Source: Clostridium sp. OM02-18AC (GTDB lineage Bacteria; Bacillota; Clostridia; Lachnospirales; Lachnospiraceae). From it: DNA of 64,000 bases. Positions 17,628 through 25,919 of this stretch are shown here, piece after piece (positions within the stretch are counted from its first letter, which is position 1; every line of letters starts with the position of its first letter). The stretch spans positions 178,547-242,546 of the forward strand of contig NZ_QULW01000002.1 in the NCBI RefSeq assembly GCF_003481825.1, read 5' to 3'. Below the pieces are notes generated by a model. That model ran no database searches and was not told where the DNA came from. It saw nothing but the letters and a program-made list of their open reading frames with translations. Made by a program: the position numbers and the translations under genes.

Positions 17628-18269
17628 TTGAAAGAATACGATGTGAAGATCACCGAAACCTTGGAGAAAACGGTTACGGTGCAAGCAGAATCTCACGATG
17701 CGGCAGAGGAACAGGTTAGAGCCGCTTATTACAATTCGGAGTACATTCTGGACTCCGAAAACTTTACCGGTGTTGCGTTCGGCACGACCGAGGAACGGGA
17801 GGTTCAGAAAGAACAGGCAGATACCATGAATGTGTTGCTGGTAAAGCCGTTCATGTATCCGCAGGCTGTGCAGATCGGCTGTGAGCTGGAGGATTTGCAG
17901 AAAGCCGTAGGTGGCGATATTGAGGCAACTTATCCGTTCAATGAGCCGGTTGCACTGGTGATGCACGACGAAGGTAAACTCGTAGGCAAAGAACTGAACC
18001 GTGCGCTGCGTGATGATGACGGCGATATTTATGACATTATCGCCGGTGATTTTCTGGTTGTGGGATTGGGCGAGGATGATTTTTGTTCTCTGTCCCCGGA
18101 ACTGATGAAGCAGTTTGAGGAACACTTTCATCAGCCTGAGACTTTTGTACGCATGGGGCGCAGCATTATGGCGCTTCCCCTGCCGGATGACATGGTGAAG
18201 AAAGAAGATGCACCTGTCAAAGCTGATTCGGTTCCCCACAAAAGTAACCCTGACCGAGATGTTCTGTAA
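17628..18269 (+). CDS. DpnD/PcfM-like and DUF3846 domain protein
   Basis: A 213-residue protein starting at TTG 17628 with GGAGG upstream. Residues 1-55 (YDVKITETLEKTVTVQAESH, then EEQVRAAYYN) resemble the DpnD/PcfM family. Residues 65-170 look like DUF3846 (MNVLLVKPFMYPQAVQIGCE, GDIEATYPFNEPVALVMHDE, FLVVGLGEDDFCSL). Both families are typical accessory proteins of conjugative elements with no known activity. Confidence 0.65.
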   Translation: MKEYDVKITETLEKTVTVQAESHDAAEEQVRAAYYNSEYILDSENFTGVAFGTTEEREVQKEQADTMNVLLVKPFMYPQAVQIGCELEDLQKAVGGDIEATYPFNEPVALVMHDEGKLVGKELNRALRDDDGDIYDIIAGDFLVVGLGEDDFCSLSPELMKQFEEHFHQPETFVRMGRSIMALPLPDDMVKKEDAPVKADSVPHKSNPDRDVL

Positions 18270-18279
18270 GGAGGTTCTT

Positions 18280-18591
18280 ATGCAAAGAAATTCGACGATT
18301 GGAGAGCTGATGGAGCGAAAGCGGATTCAGGATGGTGCCAAGGAGTACCAGGGACATACCTATATGGACTTGGCACGATTTGATGACGCCACCAAGCACA
18401 TGATTATTTTCGATGTGCTGACCGATGAATCGCCTGTCGGTTGGAAAGGCGAAAGAAATCGCCTGTATTTGAGCGATGTGGGTTATCAGAAGGCTCTGGA
18501 TAACCAGAAAGCTGGCAATATCAAGATTATCAGCCATGCCGCAGTTGCCAAGGGCAATCTGTATTACGACCACAGAGATATGGCACGATAA
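18280..18591 (+). CDS. Hypothetical ICE protein (defence-associated SAM-independent small-protein type not assigned)
   Basis: A 103-residue protein starting MQRNSTIGELMERKRIQDGA, with AAGGAGG 5 bases before ATG 18280. No motif is recognised. It is rich in charged residues and likely cytosolic. It lies in the ICE accessory operon between the DUF3846-like gene and pcfB. The family is unknown to me and no function is claimed. Confidence 0.55.
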   Translation: MQRNSTIGELMERKRIQDGAKEYQGHTYMDLARFDDATKHMIIFDVLTDESPVGWKGERNRLYLSDVGYQKALDNQKAGNIKIISHAAVAKGNLYYDHRDMAR

Positions 18592-18627
18592 TCTGTTCAC
18601 TCTACTGCTTGCAGGAGGTGATGAATC

Positions 18628-19110
18628 ATGCAGGAAGAAGTTGAAAACAGAACAGTAAACCTGGCGATCAGCACAACCAAGCTGACGGGGCGCACTATCA
18701 TTGCCGGTATCCGCAAGTATTTGCAGCACCGGGAAAAAGTGAAGATGAAAAAGGCACGAGACCCTGCCGTTCATGGAAAGCAATCCGTGAAACAGCTTTT
18801 GGGACAGAATCAGGGTGCTACGAATGTTGAGATCGACAAAGAGAGTATCCGTGATTTTGAAAAGCTCGCCAAGAAGTATGGCGTGGACTTTGCCGTAAGA
18901 AAAGATAAGTCCGTTGATCCTCCCCGGTTTCTTGTTTTTGTCCGTTCTAAAGATGCAGATGCTTTGGATGCAATCTGCAAGGAACATCAGGCAAGGGCAT
19001 TAACCAAGAATGAAAAGCCGAGCGTTCTGGCGCAGCTGAAGAAGTTCAAGGAAATTGTCGCAGCGATTCCGAAGAAGGTTCGAGAGAAGAAACAGGAGCG
19101 TGATCTGTGA
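18628..19110 (+). CDS. pcfB: PcfB-family conjugation accessory protein
   Basis: A 160-residue basic protein (EEVENRTVNLAISTTKLTGR, then DPAVHGKQSVKQLLGQNQGA) of the PcfB/DUF3801 family. In enterococcal pCF10 the PcfB and PcfC pair is encoded together with the coupling protein. Here too it directly precedes virD4, and the two genes overlap by 4 bases (GTGATGG). It probably assists relaxosome docking. Confidence 0.85.
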   Translation: MQEEVENRTVNLAISTTKLTGRTIIAGIRKYLQHREKVKMKKARDPAVHGKQSVKQLLGQNQGATNVEIDKESIRDFEKLAKKYGVDFAVRKDKSVDPPRFLVFVRSKDADALDAICKEHQARALTKNEKPSVLAQLKKFKEIVAAIPKKVREKKQERDL

Positions 19111-20684
19111 TGGATAAGAGAAAAATGAAAAAGCTCCTGATTCTGAATTTACCGTATTTTCTGGTAGGGTTGTTCGCTACGAATTTAGGAGAAGCATGGA
19201 GATTGGCTGAGGGGGCAGATTCATCTGCGAAAATCCTCAGCTTTTTTCATGCCCTTCCGATAGCCCTGAACAATCCGTTTCCCAGCTTTCACCCGTTGGA
19301 TTTGCTGATTGGTATTCTCTGCGGCGCAGGACTTCGGCTGGCTGTCTATCTAAAAGGCAAAAACGCAAAGAAGTACCGACACAATGTTGAGTACGGTTCT
19401 GCTCGTTGGGGAACGGCAAAAGATATTGAGCCGTTTATTGCACCAAAGTTCGAGGACAATGTGATCCTGACGAAAACGGAGCGGCTGATGATGAGCAATC
19501 GCCCGAAGAATCCTGCCAATGCCCGAAATAAGAATGTTCTGATTATCGGCGGTTCGGGTTCCGGTAAAACTCGCTTTTGGTTGAAGCCAAACCTTCTCCA
19601 GATGCACAGTTCCTATGTGGTCACTGACCCGAAAGGCAGCATCGTGATTGAGTGCGGCAACGCCCTTTTGAAGCATGGCTACACCATCAAGATTTTCAAC
19701 ACCATCAACTTTCAGAAGTCGATGCACTATAACCCATTTGCCTATATCCATTCAGAAAAAGACATTCTGAAACTGGTGACAACGCTGATTGCCAACACAA
19801 AGGGTGATGGAAAAGCCGGTGATGAGTTCTGGACGAAGGCGGAAACGCTGCTCTACTGTGCCTTGATCGGATATATCCACTATGAAGCTCCGGTTGAGGA
19901 ACAGAATTTCTCCACCCTGATTGAGTTCCTGAACGCAATGGAGGTGCGGGAAGATGATGAGGAGTTCCAGAACCCGGTGGATCTGATGTTTGAAGCCCTG
20001 GAAAAGAAAAAGCCGAATCACTTTGCAGTCCGTCAGTATAAAAAATACAAGCTGGCTGCCGGCAAGACCGCTAAGTCGATTTTGATTTCCTGCGGCGCTC
20101 GTCTGGCTCCTTTTGATATTCAGGAGGTCAGAGATGTGACTGCCTATGACGAGTTGCAGTTGGATACTCTCGGAGATAAGAAAACGGCGCTCTTTCTGAT
20201 TATGTCAGATACGGATGCGACGTTTAATTTTTTGATCTCCATGATTTACACACAGCTGTTCAACTTGTTGTGCGAGAAAGCAGATGATGTGTACGGCGGC
20301 AGACTGCCGGTTCATGTGCGCTGCTTGATTGATGAGATGGCAAACATCGGTCAGATTCCCAATCTGGAAAAACTGGTAGCGACAATCCGAAGCCGTGAAA
20401 TATCGGCTTGCCTTGTTCTCCAGGCACAATCACAGCTGAAAGCCATTTATAAAGACAATGCCGATACCATCATCGGCAACATGGATTCCCGAATTTTCCT
20501 GGGTGGTTCTGAGCCAACCACGCTCAAAGAACTGAATCAGGCATTGGGAAAAGAAACTATCGACACCTACAACACCTCCAACACCAGAGGTAACAGCCCG
20601 TCTTACGGCTTGAATTATCAGAAGTTAGGCAAAGATATGCCATACTTGTTCGTGAAGAGTTCAGTTGCCTTGAATTTATCATGA
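19107..20684 (+). pseudogene. virD4: virD4/traG coupling protein gene, 5' part, interrupted by IME-A
   Basis: A type IV coupling ATPase with two N-terminal membrane segments (about 8-27 and 65-85), Walker A IGGSGSGKTRF (about 148-158) and Walker B LIDEMANIG (about 407). It should recruit DNA to the conjugation pore. True sequence stops after QKLGKD at 20636. The last 15 residues, MPYLFVKSSVALNLS, come from IME-A. The missing 74-residue C-terminus lies at 31575-31799 in a matching frame. Joined at GGCAAAGA, the two parts give 584 residues. Both ATPase motifs remain in the 525-residue truncated product, so partial function cannot be excluded. Confidence 0.95.
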
Positions 20685-20736
20685 ACAGGGACACGATCAA
20701 CTGGATTCTGAAATAACTGAATACAGGAGGTCGAAC
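20636..20736 (+). other. Left terminal region of IME-A
   Basis: One frame (ending RDTINWILK, stop 20714-20716) is open from the junction and has the look of a gene's 3' end, which I do not recognise. TGAACAGGGACACGAT (20682-20697) is repeated in inverse at 27713-27728, just before the recombinase gene; both are candidates for recombinase or regulator binding. CATACT at 20641-20646 would be a -10 box in the circular form (see the promoter at 31556). Confidence 0.45.
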
Positions 20737-21114
20737 ATGGAGCATTTACCAAAGAAAATCCATCAAAACGGAATCAGCTACACGCTGGTGGGAGACTACT
20801 ACATCCCCGATCTGGAGCTACCGGAGGAAAGCCGCCCCATTGGGCGGTGGGGCCGGATGCACAAAGCGTTTCTGCAAGAACACCGGCCCGGCCAGTACAA
20901 TGCCCTGCTTCTGTCGGGAAAACTCTGGACATATCTTGCTGACCTGAACGAACAGGCCGCTGACCGGCTGGCGTGTATCGTCTCGCAGATGCAGGAGGCG
21001 GAGGGTGTCACCGAGGAACTGAAAGCCCGTGACCAGCTTGCGTGGGTCGGGGGCATGAACAGCATTCGCAGCCGAGCAGAGGAAATCATCCTCTCTGAGA
21101 TGATTTTTGTTTAA
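20737..21114 (+). CDS. tnpV: TnpV, complete copy
   Basis: A 125-residue soluble protein of the TnpV family, a small protein carried by Tn4451-like elements. Hallmarks seen are GDYYIPDLELP, GRWGRMHKAFL, LWTYLADLNEQA and DQLAWVGGMNSIR. AGGAGG lies 8 bases before ATG. It is the first gene of IME-A and would be the first gene downstream of the joint promoter in the circular form. Its role is unknown. Other copies: 1-84, 2049-2240, 63545-63892. Confidence 0.9.
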   Translation: MEHLPKKIHQNGISYTLVGDYYIPDLELPEESRPIGRWGRMHKAFLQEHRPGQYNALLLSGKLWTYLADLNEQAADRLACIVSQMQEAEGVTEELKARDQLAWVGGMNSIRSRAEEIILSEMIFV

Positions 21115-21128
21115 GGAGGTGCCTGTCT

Positions 21129-21311
21129 ATGAGATACCGTATCGAATACGCCGATGGGCGTTATTGTAACTTTGCCAACGGCAGGGCTGAGCTGCTGAAA
21201 TGGCTGAAACTGCTGAAGCAAGAGGAAATCTCCGACATCCGCAAAGTATATAAAAGCGGTGTGTCAGATTCCGTCCTGGAAACATACCGGAATTATATCC
21301 GCCCAGCATAA
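21129..21311 (+). CDS. Small hypothetical protein
   Basis: A 60-residue protein (MRYRIEYADGRYCNFANGRA) with AAGGAGG 9-10 bases upstream. It follows tnpV after 14 bases. The order suggests co-transcription with tnpV and the next gene. No known domain; aromatic-rich N-terminus. Confidence 0.6.
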   Translation: MRYRIEYADGRYCNFANGRAELLKWLKLLKQEEISDIRKVYKSGVSDSVLETYRNYIRPA

Positions 21312-21323
21312 GGAGGGGCGCTT

Positions 21324-21626
21324 ATGGGTACAGATATAGAAAAATTGGTTGATTTGATGATTCAGGAGCGGATGCAGAGCCAGTTTGCTAAGTGGCGGGA
21401 GGCAGAAACCGGCACGGAGAAAAAAGAGGACTGCCTTCGCTTGGAAAACGAGTATGAAAAAGCAATCAGCGCATTGTCTGAGGAACAGAAGGACGCTGTA
21501 AGACACTACTGTGATTCTATTTTCGATTCTGGTGCAGAAAGCGAGTGCTTCTTTTACCGGCTGGGCCTCAAAGATGGCATCCGTCTCTGGAAGTTTATGA
21601 AAAAGCTGATGAAAACGGTCAGCTAA
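21324..21626 (+). CDS. Small hypothetical helical protein
   Basis: A 100-residue protein (EKLVDLMIQERMQSQFAKWR, then ALSEEQKDAVRHYCDSIFDS) predicted to be all-helical, with AAGGAGG upstream. It resembles small uncharacterised proteins common in Clostridia mobile elements. It is the last gene of the tnpV unit, before the terminator at 21669. Function unknown. Confidence 0.6.
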   Translation: MGTDIEKLVDLMIQERMQSQFAKWREAETGTEKKEDCLRLENEYEKAISALSEEQKDAVRHYCDSIFDSGAESECFFYRLGLKDGIRLWKFMKKLMKTVS

Positions 21627-21668
21627 CGGATGTATAACCACATATTTTATTCCGCCCACAAACGGGTC

Positions 21669-21706
21669 GAAAGCCGTCCAACGGTACAGATTGGGCGGCT
21701 TTCCTG
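21669..21706. terminator. Terminator shared by converging genes
   Basis: GAAAGCCGTCC (21669-21679) pairs with GGGCGGCTTTC (21693-21703), one mismatch. It separates the tnpV unit (+) from the repressor gene (-). Confidence 0.65.
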
Positions 21707-22555
21707 TTATCTGCGTTTCTTCCGCTTGGGCGCATAGTACGGCTGCGGCTTGGCCTTTCCTCTCATGTTGTTGGGATTTTTGAGCATTTTGGACAGGCTC
21801 AGTATCCGCAAAAATGCAGAGAAGTCCTCTGAGGAAATCTTCTCGAAGGGTATCTGCATTCTGTCGCAAAATTCGTGGATTACCACTTCCTCTTGGCTGC
21901 CCTGTTCGAGCGCCTGTTCAAACTTTTCCTTGACGTCATCCAGCGTGGGCTGCGGGTCGGCGGTGGTCTTGTCCTTGCGGTGTGCTTCCCGGATGTCCCG
22001 GACGATGCTGTCCAGATCATCGTGCATGACATGGCTGTAAAAATCGCTTTCCTGCACCTGCCCCAGTTCCAGCGTCCGCATATAGAGGTCATCTTCTCCG
22101 GGCGCATACTTGCTCATGACGGTCTGCCGGGTGGCCTCCAACACCAGATTCATCTGCTCCACCCGCATATTGGCGATCTGGTCGATGCAGATTTCCATAT
22201 CTATCATCAGCCGCCGGAAATTCGGGTGGGCAGCCAGTTCGCAGAGAAGCCGGTTGTTGATTTTGCCGCTGCTCAAAAGTTCCACCATATCATCACTCAG
22301 ATGCAGAGATTGAAGTTCTGTGTTTGGGTGATTTTTATTTTCCGTCAGCCCCATCAGATAGTCGGTGGACACGCCGTAAAAGTCCGCCAGCGTTGCAATC
22401 GCAAACGGGCTGATGTCCTTGTAGTCATCGGTTTCGTATTTTCCCAGCGCGGATTTAGACAGGCCGGTCTGCTCCGCCAGTTGTTCCAGCGTCAGGTGCT
22501 TGTCCACCACCCGCAGGTCTTTGAGCCGCTCCGGGATTGTCAGCTTTGCGTACAT
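21707..22555 (-). CDS. HTH repressor of IME-A (XRE family)
   Basis: A 282-residue protein. Residues 8-70 form a Cro/C1-type helix-turn-helix (LTLEQLAEQTGLSKSALGKY) and the rest is a long helical domain with a basic tail. It is homologous along its length to the protein at 42221-43048 in IME-B2, including HLSDDMVELL / HLSDEVVELL. It is divergent from the mobilisation genes, with a dyad over its own promoter at 22610-22625. It is probably the element's master repressor. No peptidase domain or pheromone-binding part is seen. Confidence 0.88.
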   Translation of the reverse strand: MYAKLTIPERLKDLRVVDKHLTLEQLAEQTGLSKSALGKYETDDYKDISPFAIATLADFYGVSTDYLMGLTENKNHPNTELQSLHLSDDMVELLSSGKINNRLLCELAAHPNFRRLMIDMEICIDQIANMRVEQMNLVLEATRQTVMSKYAPGEDDLYMRTLELGQVQESDFYSHVMHDDLDSIVRDIREAHRKDKTTADPQPTLDDVKEKFEQALEQGSQEEVVIHEFCDRMQIPFEKISSEDFSAFLRILSLSKMLKNPNNMRGKAKPQPYYAPKRKKRR

Positions 22556-22597
22556 CCAAAGCCCCCTCTCTCGTTATCTTTTTCAGTGATTACACCC

Positions 22598-22625
22598 ATT
22601 ATAGCACGATTCCATAAGCGTGGAA
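22598..22625 (-). promoter_or_regulatory. Promoter and operator of the IME-A repressor
   Basis: On the minus strand TATAAT lies at 22603-22598. Just upstream is the dyad TTCCA-N6-TGGAA (22610-22625). The equivalent region of IME-B2 has TTCCG-N6-TGGAA beside TATAAT, so the spacing and sequence are conserved with the repressor. Self-repression is inferred. Confidence 0.55.
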
Positions 22626-22658
22626 ATATGCGGATTTCGAGCGTTTTTCCGACGTTTT

Positions 22659-22675
22659 GGATATACGGGAAAGGG
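22659..22675 (+). repeat. Conserved 17-mer in the divergent control region
   Basis: GGATATACGGGAAAGGG here and GGACATACGGGAAAGGG at 43153-43169 in IME-B2 (16 of 17 identical), both between the repressor gene and the mobilisation genes. Likely a control site for the plus-strand operon. The rest of 22676-22916 has no gene that I trust. Confidence 0.45.
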
Positions 22676-22916
22676 CCTCTTTTTTCGGTAAACTGGTTCT
22701 TGCAGACAGGCACAGAACCTTGAAAATCGAATGACCGGCTGCAAGGGGTATGGCCTCCGGGGAAGTGACGCCAGGACAGAAATCGAGCACACCAAAGAGG
22801 CCGATACGCCGGGAGAAATTCCGGGCAGGAGCGGCTTGCAGGCAGACCGGCGGACAGGAAACAAGTTTATCATGCGGGGCGCATGGCTCCGCAGCAAAGA
22901 AATGGAGGAAATCATT

Positions 22917-23210
22917 ATGACACTGAGTATGAAAGAAAAGAAGATTCTCTACGCTTACGGCTGTCTCAGCCACCACAATACGGTGACACGGCTGAAATGG
23001 CTGACGGCTCTGACGGTTGACCCGGAGGCCAAACGCCGGATGCTGGGGCTGGCCCGGAAGGTGGAGACGGAGATGAACGAAAGCTGGTACGAGGATTTTT
23101 ATCACCATCTGCGCATGGAGATGGACGAGTACCGCCGTCTCAAGCGCAACCTGCGTGTGCTGAAATCTTACACCGATTATGAGGAGGATCTGTATGAAGA
23201 AGCTGTCTAA
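22917..23210 (+). CDS. Small helical protein of the IME-A mobilisation operon
   Basis: A 97-residue protein starting MTLSMKEKKILYAYGCLSHH. GGAGG at 22904-22908, 8 bases before ATG 22917, fixes the start; the frame is open 62 codons further upstream without a ribosome site. It is highly charged, helical and lacks cysteine motifs. Its position matches that of DUF3847 proteins in related elements, though I do not see clear sequence similarity. It overlaps the next gene by 17 bases. Confidence 0.65.
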   Translation: MTLSMKEKKILYAYGCLSHHNTVTRLKWLTALTVDPEAKRRMLGLARKVETEMNESWYEDFYHHLRMEMDEYRRLKRNLRVLKSYTDYEEDLYEEAV

Positions 23211-23499
23211 GTATGAGAAAGAAACCATCATCAACTGGAACGAGGCGGAGAACCTTGCCAGCGTCTACACCTTCAACGCCAGCTTGAAGCGCAGGCTGGC
23301 TGATTTCAGCCGGAAGTACCCACTGTTGTGCCGGTTGGAGCGCAGCACGCCGGAGGGCAGCGTGACCTATGTGCTGGACAAGTCCCGGCTGTCGATCCGG
23401 CTGGTGCCTCCGTACAGCGAAGAACGGAAAGCCGCCGCAAGGGAGTACGCAAAGGAGCATGGCTTTCAGGTGGTGGTAACGGAAGAAAAAATCGCCTAA
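23194..23499 (+). CDS. Small hypothetical protein, mobilisation operon
   Basis: A 101-residue protein (MKKLSKYEKETIINWNEAEN, then RLERSTPEGSVTYVLDKSRL) with GAGGAGG upstream of ATG 23194. Overlap with the previous gene implies coupling. It is probably a small nucleic-acid-linked protein by context; no family recognised. Confidence 0.6.
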   Translation: MKKLSKYEKETIINWNEAENLASVYTFNASLKRRLADFSRKYPLLCRLERSTPEGSVTYVLDKSRLSIRLVPPYSEERKAAAREYAKEHGFQVVVTEEKIA

Positions 23500-23571
23500 A
23501 ATCGGGGTGTTTACGGGAAAAATGACGGGTCTGCACCCGATGTTTTGACCGGCAATCCCCGCAGGCGTATT

Positions 23572-23614
23572 CCGTATCCACTCCCCGCCTATGGGCGCAA
23601 ATGTGTGGATACGG
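23572..23614 (+). repeat. Inverted repeat, candidate oriT element of IME-A
   Basis: CCGTATCCAC (23572-23581) and GTGGATACGG (23605-23614) form a perfect 10-bp dyad about 360 bases before the MOBV relaxase gene. Relaxases of this family nick at hairpins upstream of their own genes. Confidence 0.5.
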
Positions 23615-23729
23615 AGCCGGTGAAACTGGCAAACACCGTTCCTGCGGTGGAAGCCAGCTTCGCCGGTGCGGAAGTACAGAGGGCGGCCAGCCCTTTGTGG
23701 CGGGGTGCAGGGGCGGCAGCGCACTGCTG

Positions 23730-23876
23730 GGGTCAAGGGGCAACGCCCATTGGCAGGTTAAGGGCGGCAGCCATTATCGGGTCAAGGACGAAGTGCCTTG
23801 GCAGGTTGAGGGCAGCCGCCCCATCGGGTCAAGGGTGAAACGCCTTGCCCAGGGAAAGTTGATGCCTGCGTCAACT
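23730..23876 (+). repeat. Imperfect 47-49-base tandem repeats upstream of the relaxase
   Basis: Units starting GGGTCAAGG at 23730, 23779 and 23826 (49, 47 and a partial unit) each carry GGCAGGTTrAGGGCrGC-like DNA. Weaker traces extend to 23701. They end in a hairpin, AAGTTGA (23857-23863) with TCAACTT (23872-23878). No gene occupies 23500-23973, so the stretch is most likely the transfer origin or a binding array for mobilisation proteins. Confidence 0.55.
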
Positions 23877-23973
23877 TGTATTGGGTATTACCTGACGCAA
23901 AATTCGCAGGATTTGCGGCTTCGCCGCCCCTTCCCCGGCCCCAGAACATCTTCGCAGGAAGGAGGAAATCTGT

Positions 23974-25218
23974 TTGAAACTGACACGACACAATGGACGC
24001 TCCGGCAAGCATGGCACCTATAATCCCCGCCACAATGACCGCCGGTTCGATGTGGAGAACAGCGAACACATTGACGCAGAACGGGCAAGGCAAAATGTCT
24101 ACTGGGACTGCTACCGGGGCTTTACCACCCATGAGTTCCGGGAGAACCCGGAGCAGCCGGATTTCAGCTTTGAGGAAATCGAGCGGATGTATTACTACGA
24201 GCATTACGGCGGCTATGTGGAAGCTCAGAACGCCCGGAATGAGAAAACCCGGCACACCGAGCGCAACCGCACTGTGGAGGACTTGCTGAAAAACAACAAG
24301 ACCTGCCCGGAGGAAAGTATCTACCAGATCGGCACGATGGGAGAATCCGTCTCGCCGGATACGCTCTTTTCCATCGTCAATGAGTTTTATCAGGAATTTG
24401 AGCGCCGCTTCGGTTCCCATATCCACATCCTGGACTGGGCGCTCCATCTGGACGAGGGGACGCCCCACATCCATGAGCGGCACGTCTTTGACTGTGAGAA
24501 CCGCTATGGGGAACTGTGCCCCCAGCAGGAAAAGGCGCTGGAAGAACTTGGCATCCCTCTCCCCAACCCGGAGAAGCCCAAAGGCCGGAACAACAACCGC
24601 AAGCAGACCTTTGATGCGGTCTGCCGGACGATCCTGTTTGACATCGCCAGACGGCATGGGCTGCATCTGGATCAGGAGCCGTCCTACGGCGGGCGGGACT
24701 ATCTGGAAAAACAGGATTATATCCTGATGAAGCAGAAGGAGCAGCTTGCGGCGCAGGAGCAGAAGCTGGAAGAACTGACGCTCAAAATCGAGGACGTGGA
24801 GACGCTGTTAGATGATGTTTCCGATGCGGCCTATGACAAGGCGGTGGAGGTGGTGACCGATACCGTCCGGCAGGAGACACACAAAGAAGATATTCGTCTG
24901 ATCGAGGAAACGAAAAAGTGGGTGCTTTCGCCGGAGCGGAAGGCCCCGAAGAAGGAGCGTGACTACGCTGCCGCCCGTCTGGATGGAGTGATTACCAAAA
25001 TCAAACGGGTCATGCAGAACGCCCTGGCAAAAATCCAGAAAACTCTCATGCAGCCGGAGGTCAAGAAGGCCGGTAAGGAGCAGATTAAGGAGAAGGCCAG
25101 AGAATCCATCCGGGAGAAGCTGGCGAAAGGCAGGCTGAACGCTGACCGAGATAACCGGGAACGCTGGGAACGTGAGGGGCGGATTGCTCCGAAAAAGAAA
25201 CACGATATGGAGTTATGA
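23974..25218 (+). CDS. MOBV-family relaxase (Pre/Mob, TnpZ-like)
   Basis: A 414-residue mobilisation protein starting at TTG 23974 (GGAGG 9 bases upstream). The metal-binding relaxase motif is HLDEGTPHIHERH at about 158-170, matching the HxDExxPHxH pattern of MOBV enzymes, which nick oriT and carry the strand into the recipient. Residues 240-400 are coiled coil and basic. TnpZ of Tn4451 is a member of this family. Unlike IME-B1 (MOBP) and IME-B2 (MOBQ), this element uses MOBV, so the three relaxases are unrelated. Confidence 0.9.
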   Translation: MKLTRHNGRSGKHGTYNPRHNDRRFDVENSEHIDAERARQNVYWDCYRGFTTHEFRENPEQPDFSFEEIERMYYYEHYGGYVEAQNARNEKTRHTERNRTVEDLLKNNKTCPEESIYQIGTMGESVSPDTLFSIVNEFYQEFERRFGSHIHILDWALHLDEGTPHIHERHVFDCENRYGELCPQQEKALEELGIPLPNPEKPKGRNNNRKQTFDAVCRTILFDIARRHGLHLDQEPSYGGRDYLEKQDYILMKQKEQLAAQEQKLEELTLKIEDVETLLDDVSDAAYDKAVEVVTDTVRQETHKEDIRLIEETKKWVLSPERKAPKKERDYAAARLDGVITKIKRVMQNALAKIQKTLMQPEVKKAGKEQIKEKARESIREKLAKGRLNADRDNRERWEREGRIAPKKKHDMEL

Positions 25219-25265
25219 GGCACCTGATTTTCTGCGGAAACGGGTGCTTTTTTCTCTGCCTGGAG

Positions 25266-25919
25266 GTGAGAAAATCGAATATATTTGAAGCGGTGAAGGA
25301 GTCTGTCACCACAAGGCAGGCTGCGGAATATTACGGGGTGCAGGTTGGCAGGAATGGCATGGCCTGCTGTCCCTTCCATGATGACAAACATCCCAGTATG
25401 AAGATTGACCATCGGTTCCACTGCTTTGGCTGTCAGGCAGATGGGGATGTGATTGATTTTACCGCCCGTCTGTTTAGTCTGAGCAGTAAGGAGGCGGCGC
25501 TGAAGCTGGCGGAGGATTTCTCTGTCCACTATGACGCCAAAGGCCATGACCCGCCCCGCAGGAGGCCGGTCAAGCGAAAAATCAGCGAGGAACTGCGTTA
25601 CCGGCAGGCGGAGCAGAAATGTTTCCGGGTGCTGTGCAATTACCTGCATCTGCTGGAACGCTGGGAGAAGGAATACGCCCCGCAGACGCCGGATGAAGCG
25701 TGGAATCCGCTGTTCGTGGAGGCCCTGCAAAAGAAACCGTACACGGAATATCTGCTGGATATTCTCTTGTCCGGCAGCATGGAGGAACGTGCTTCCGTGG
25801 TCGCTGAGTATGGAAAAGAGGTGAGGAAGATTGAGCAGCGAATATCAGAGTTTACCGCTAGCCACCCGGCAGGCCGCCATGAGCGCAGCCGAAGCCTTAG
25901 CGCCGGAGCGGAGCGTTGA
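25266..25919 (+). CDS. CHC2 zinc-finger primase-like protein (IME-A)
   Basis: About 217 residues. It carries a DnaG-type CHC2 zinc finger: ACCPFHDDKHPS, then FHCFGCQADGDVIDF. This is the template-binding part of primases; no Toprim catalytic domain follows, so it may work with the VapE protein encoded next. The start is uncertain: GTG 25266 sits directly on the GGAGG, and the IME-B2 homologue begins at an equivalent point. Its last 89 bases overlap the vapE-like gene in another frame, exactly as in IME-B2. Confidence 0.8.
   Translation: MRKSNIFEAVKESVTTRQAAEYYGVQVGRNGMACCPFHDDKHPSMKIDHRFHCFGCQADGDVIDFTARLFSLSSKEAALKLAEDFSVHYDAKGHDPPRRRPVKRKISEELRYRQAEQKCFRVLCNYLHLLERWEKEYAPQTPDEAWNPLFVEALQKKPYTEYLLDILLSGSMEERASVVAEYGKEVRKIEQRISEFTASHPAGRHERSRSLSAGAER

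Noticed and set aside
20636..20716. Short frame ending RDTINWILK as a gene
   Set aside because: No start with a ribosome site in the integrated form; kept only as part of the IME-A left end.
21875..22723. 282-codon plus-strand frame
   Set aside because: Antisense to the IME-A repressor gene, which has a clear HTH domain and a homologue in IME-B2.
23701..23860. Repeats as a CRISPR array
   Set aside because: Units are imperfect, contiguous and lack unique spacers; no cas gene is present.
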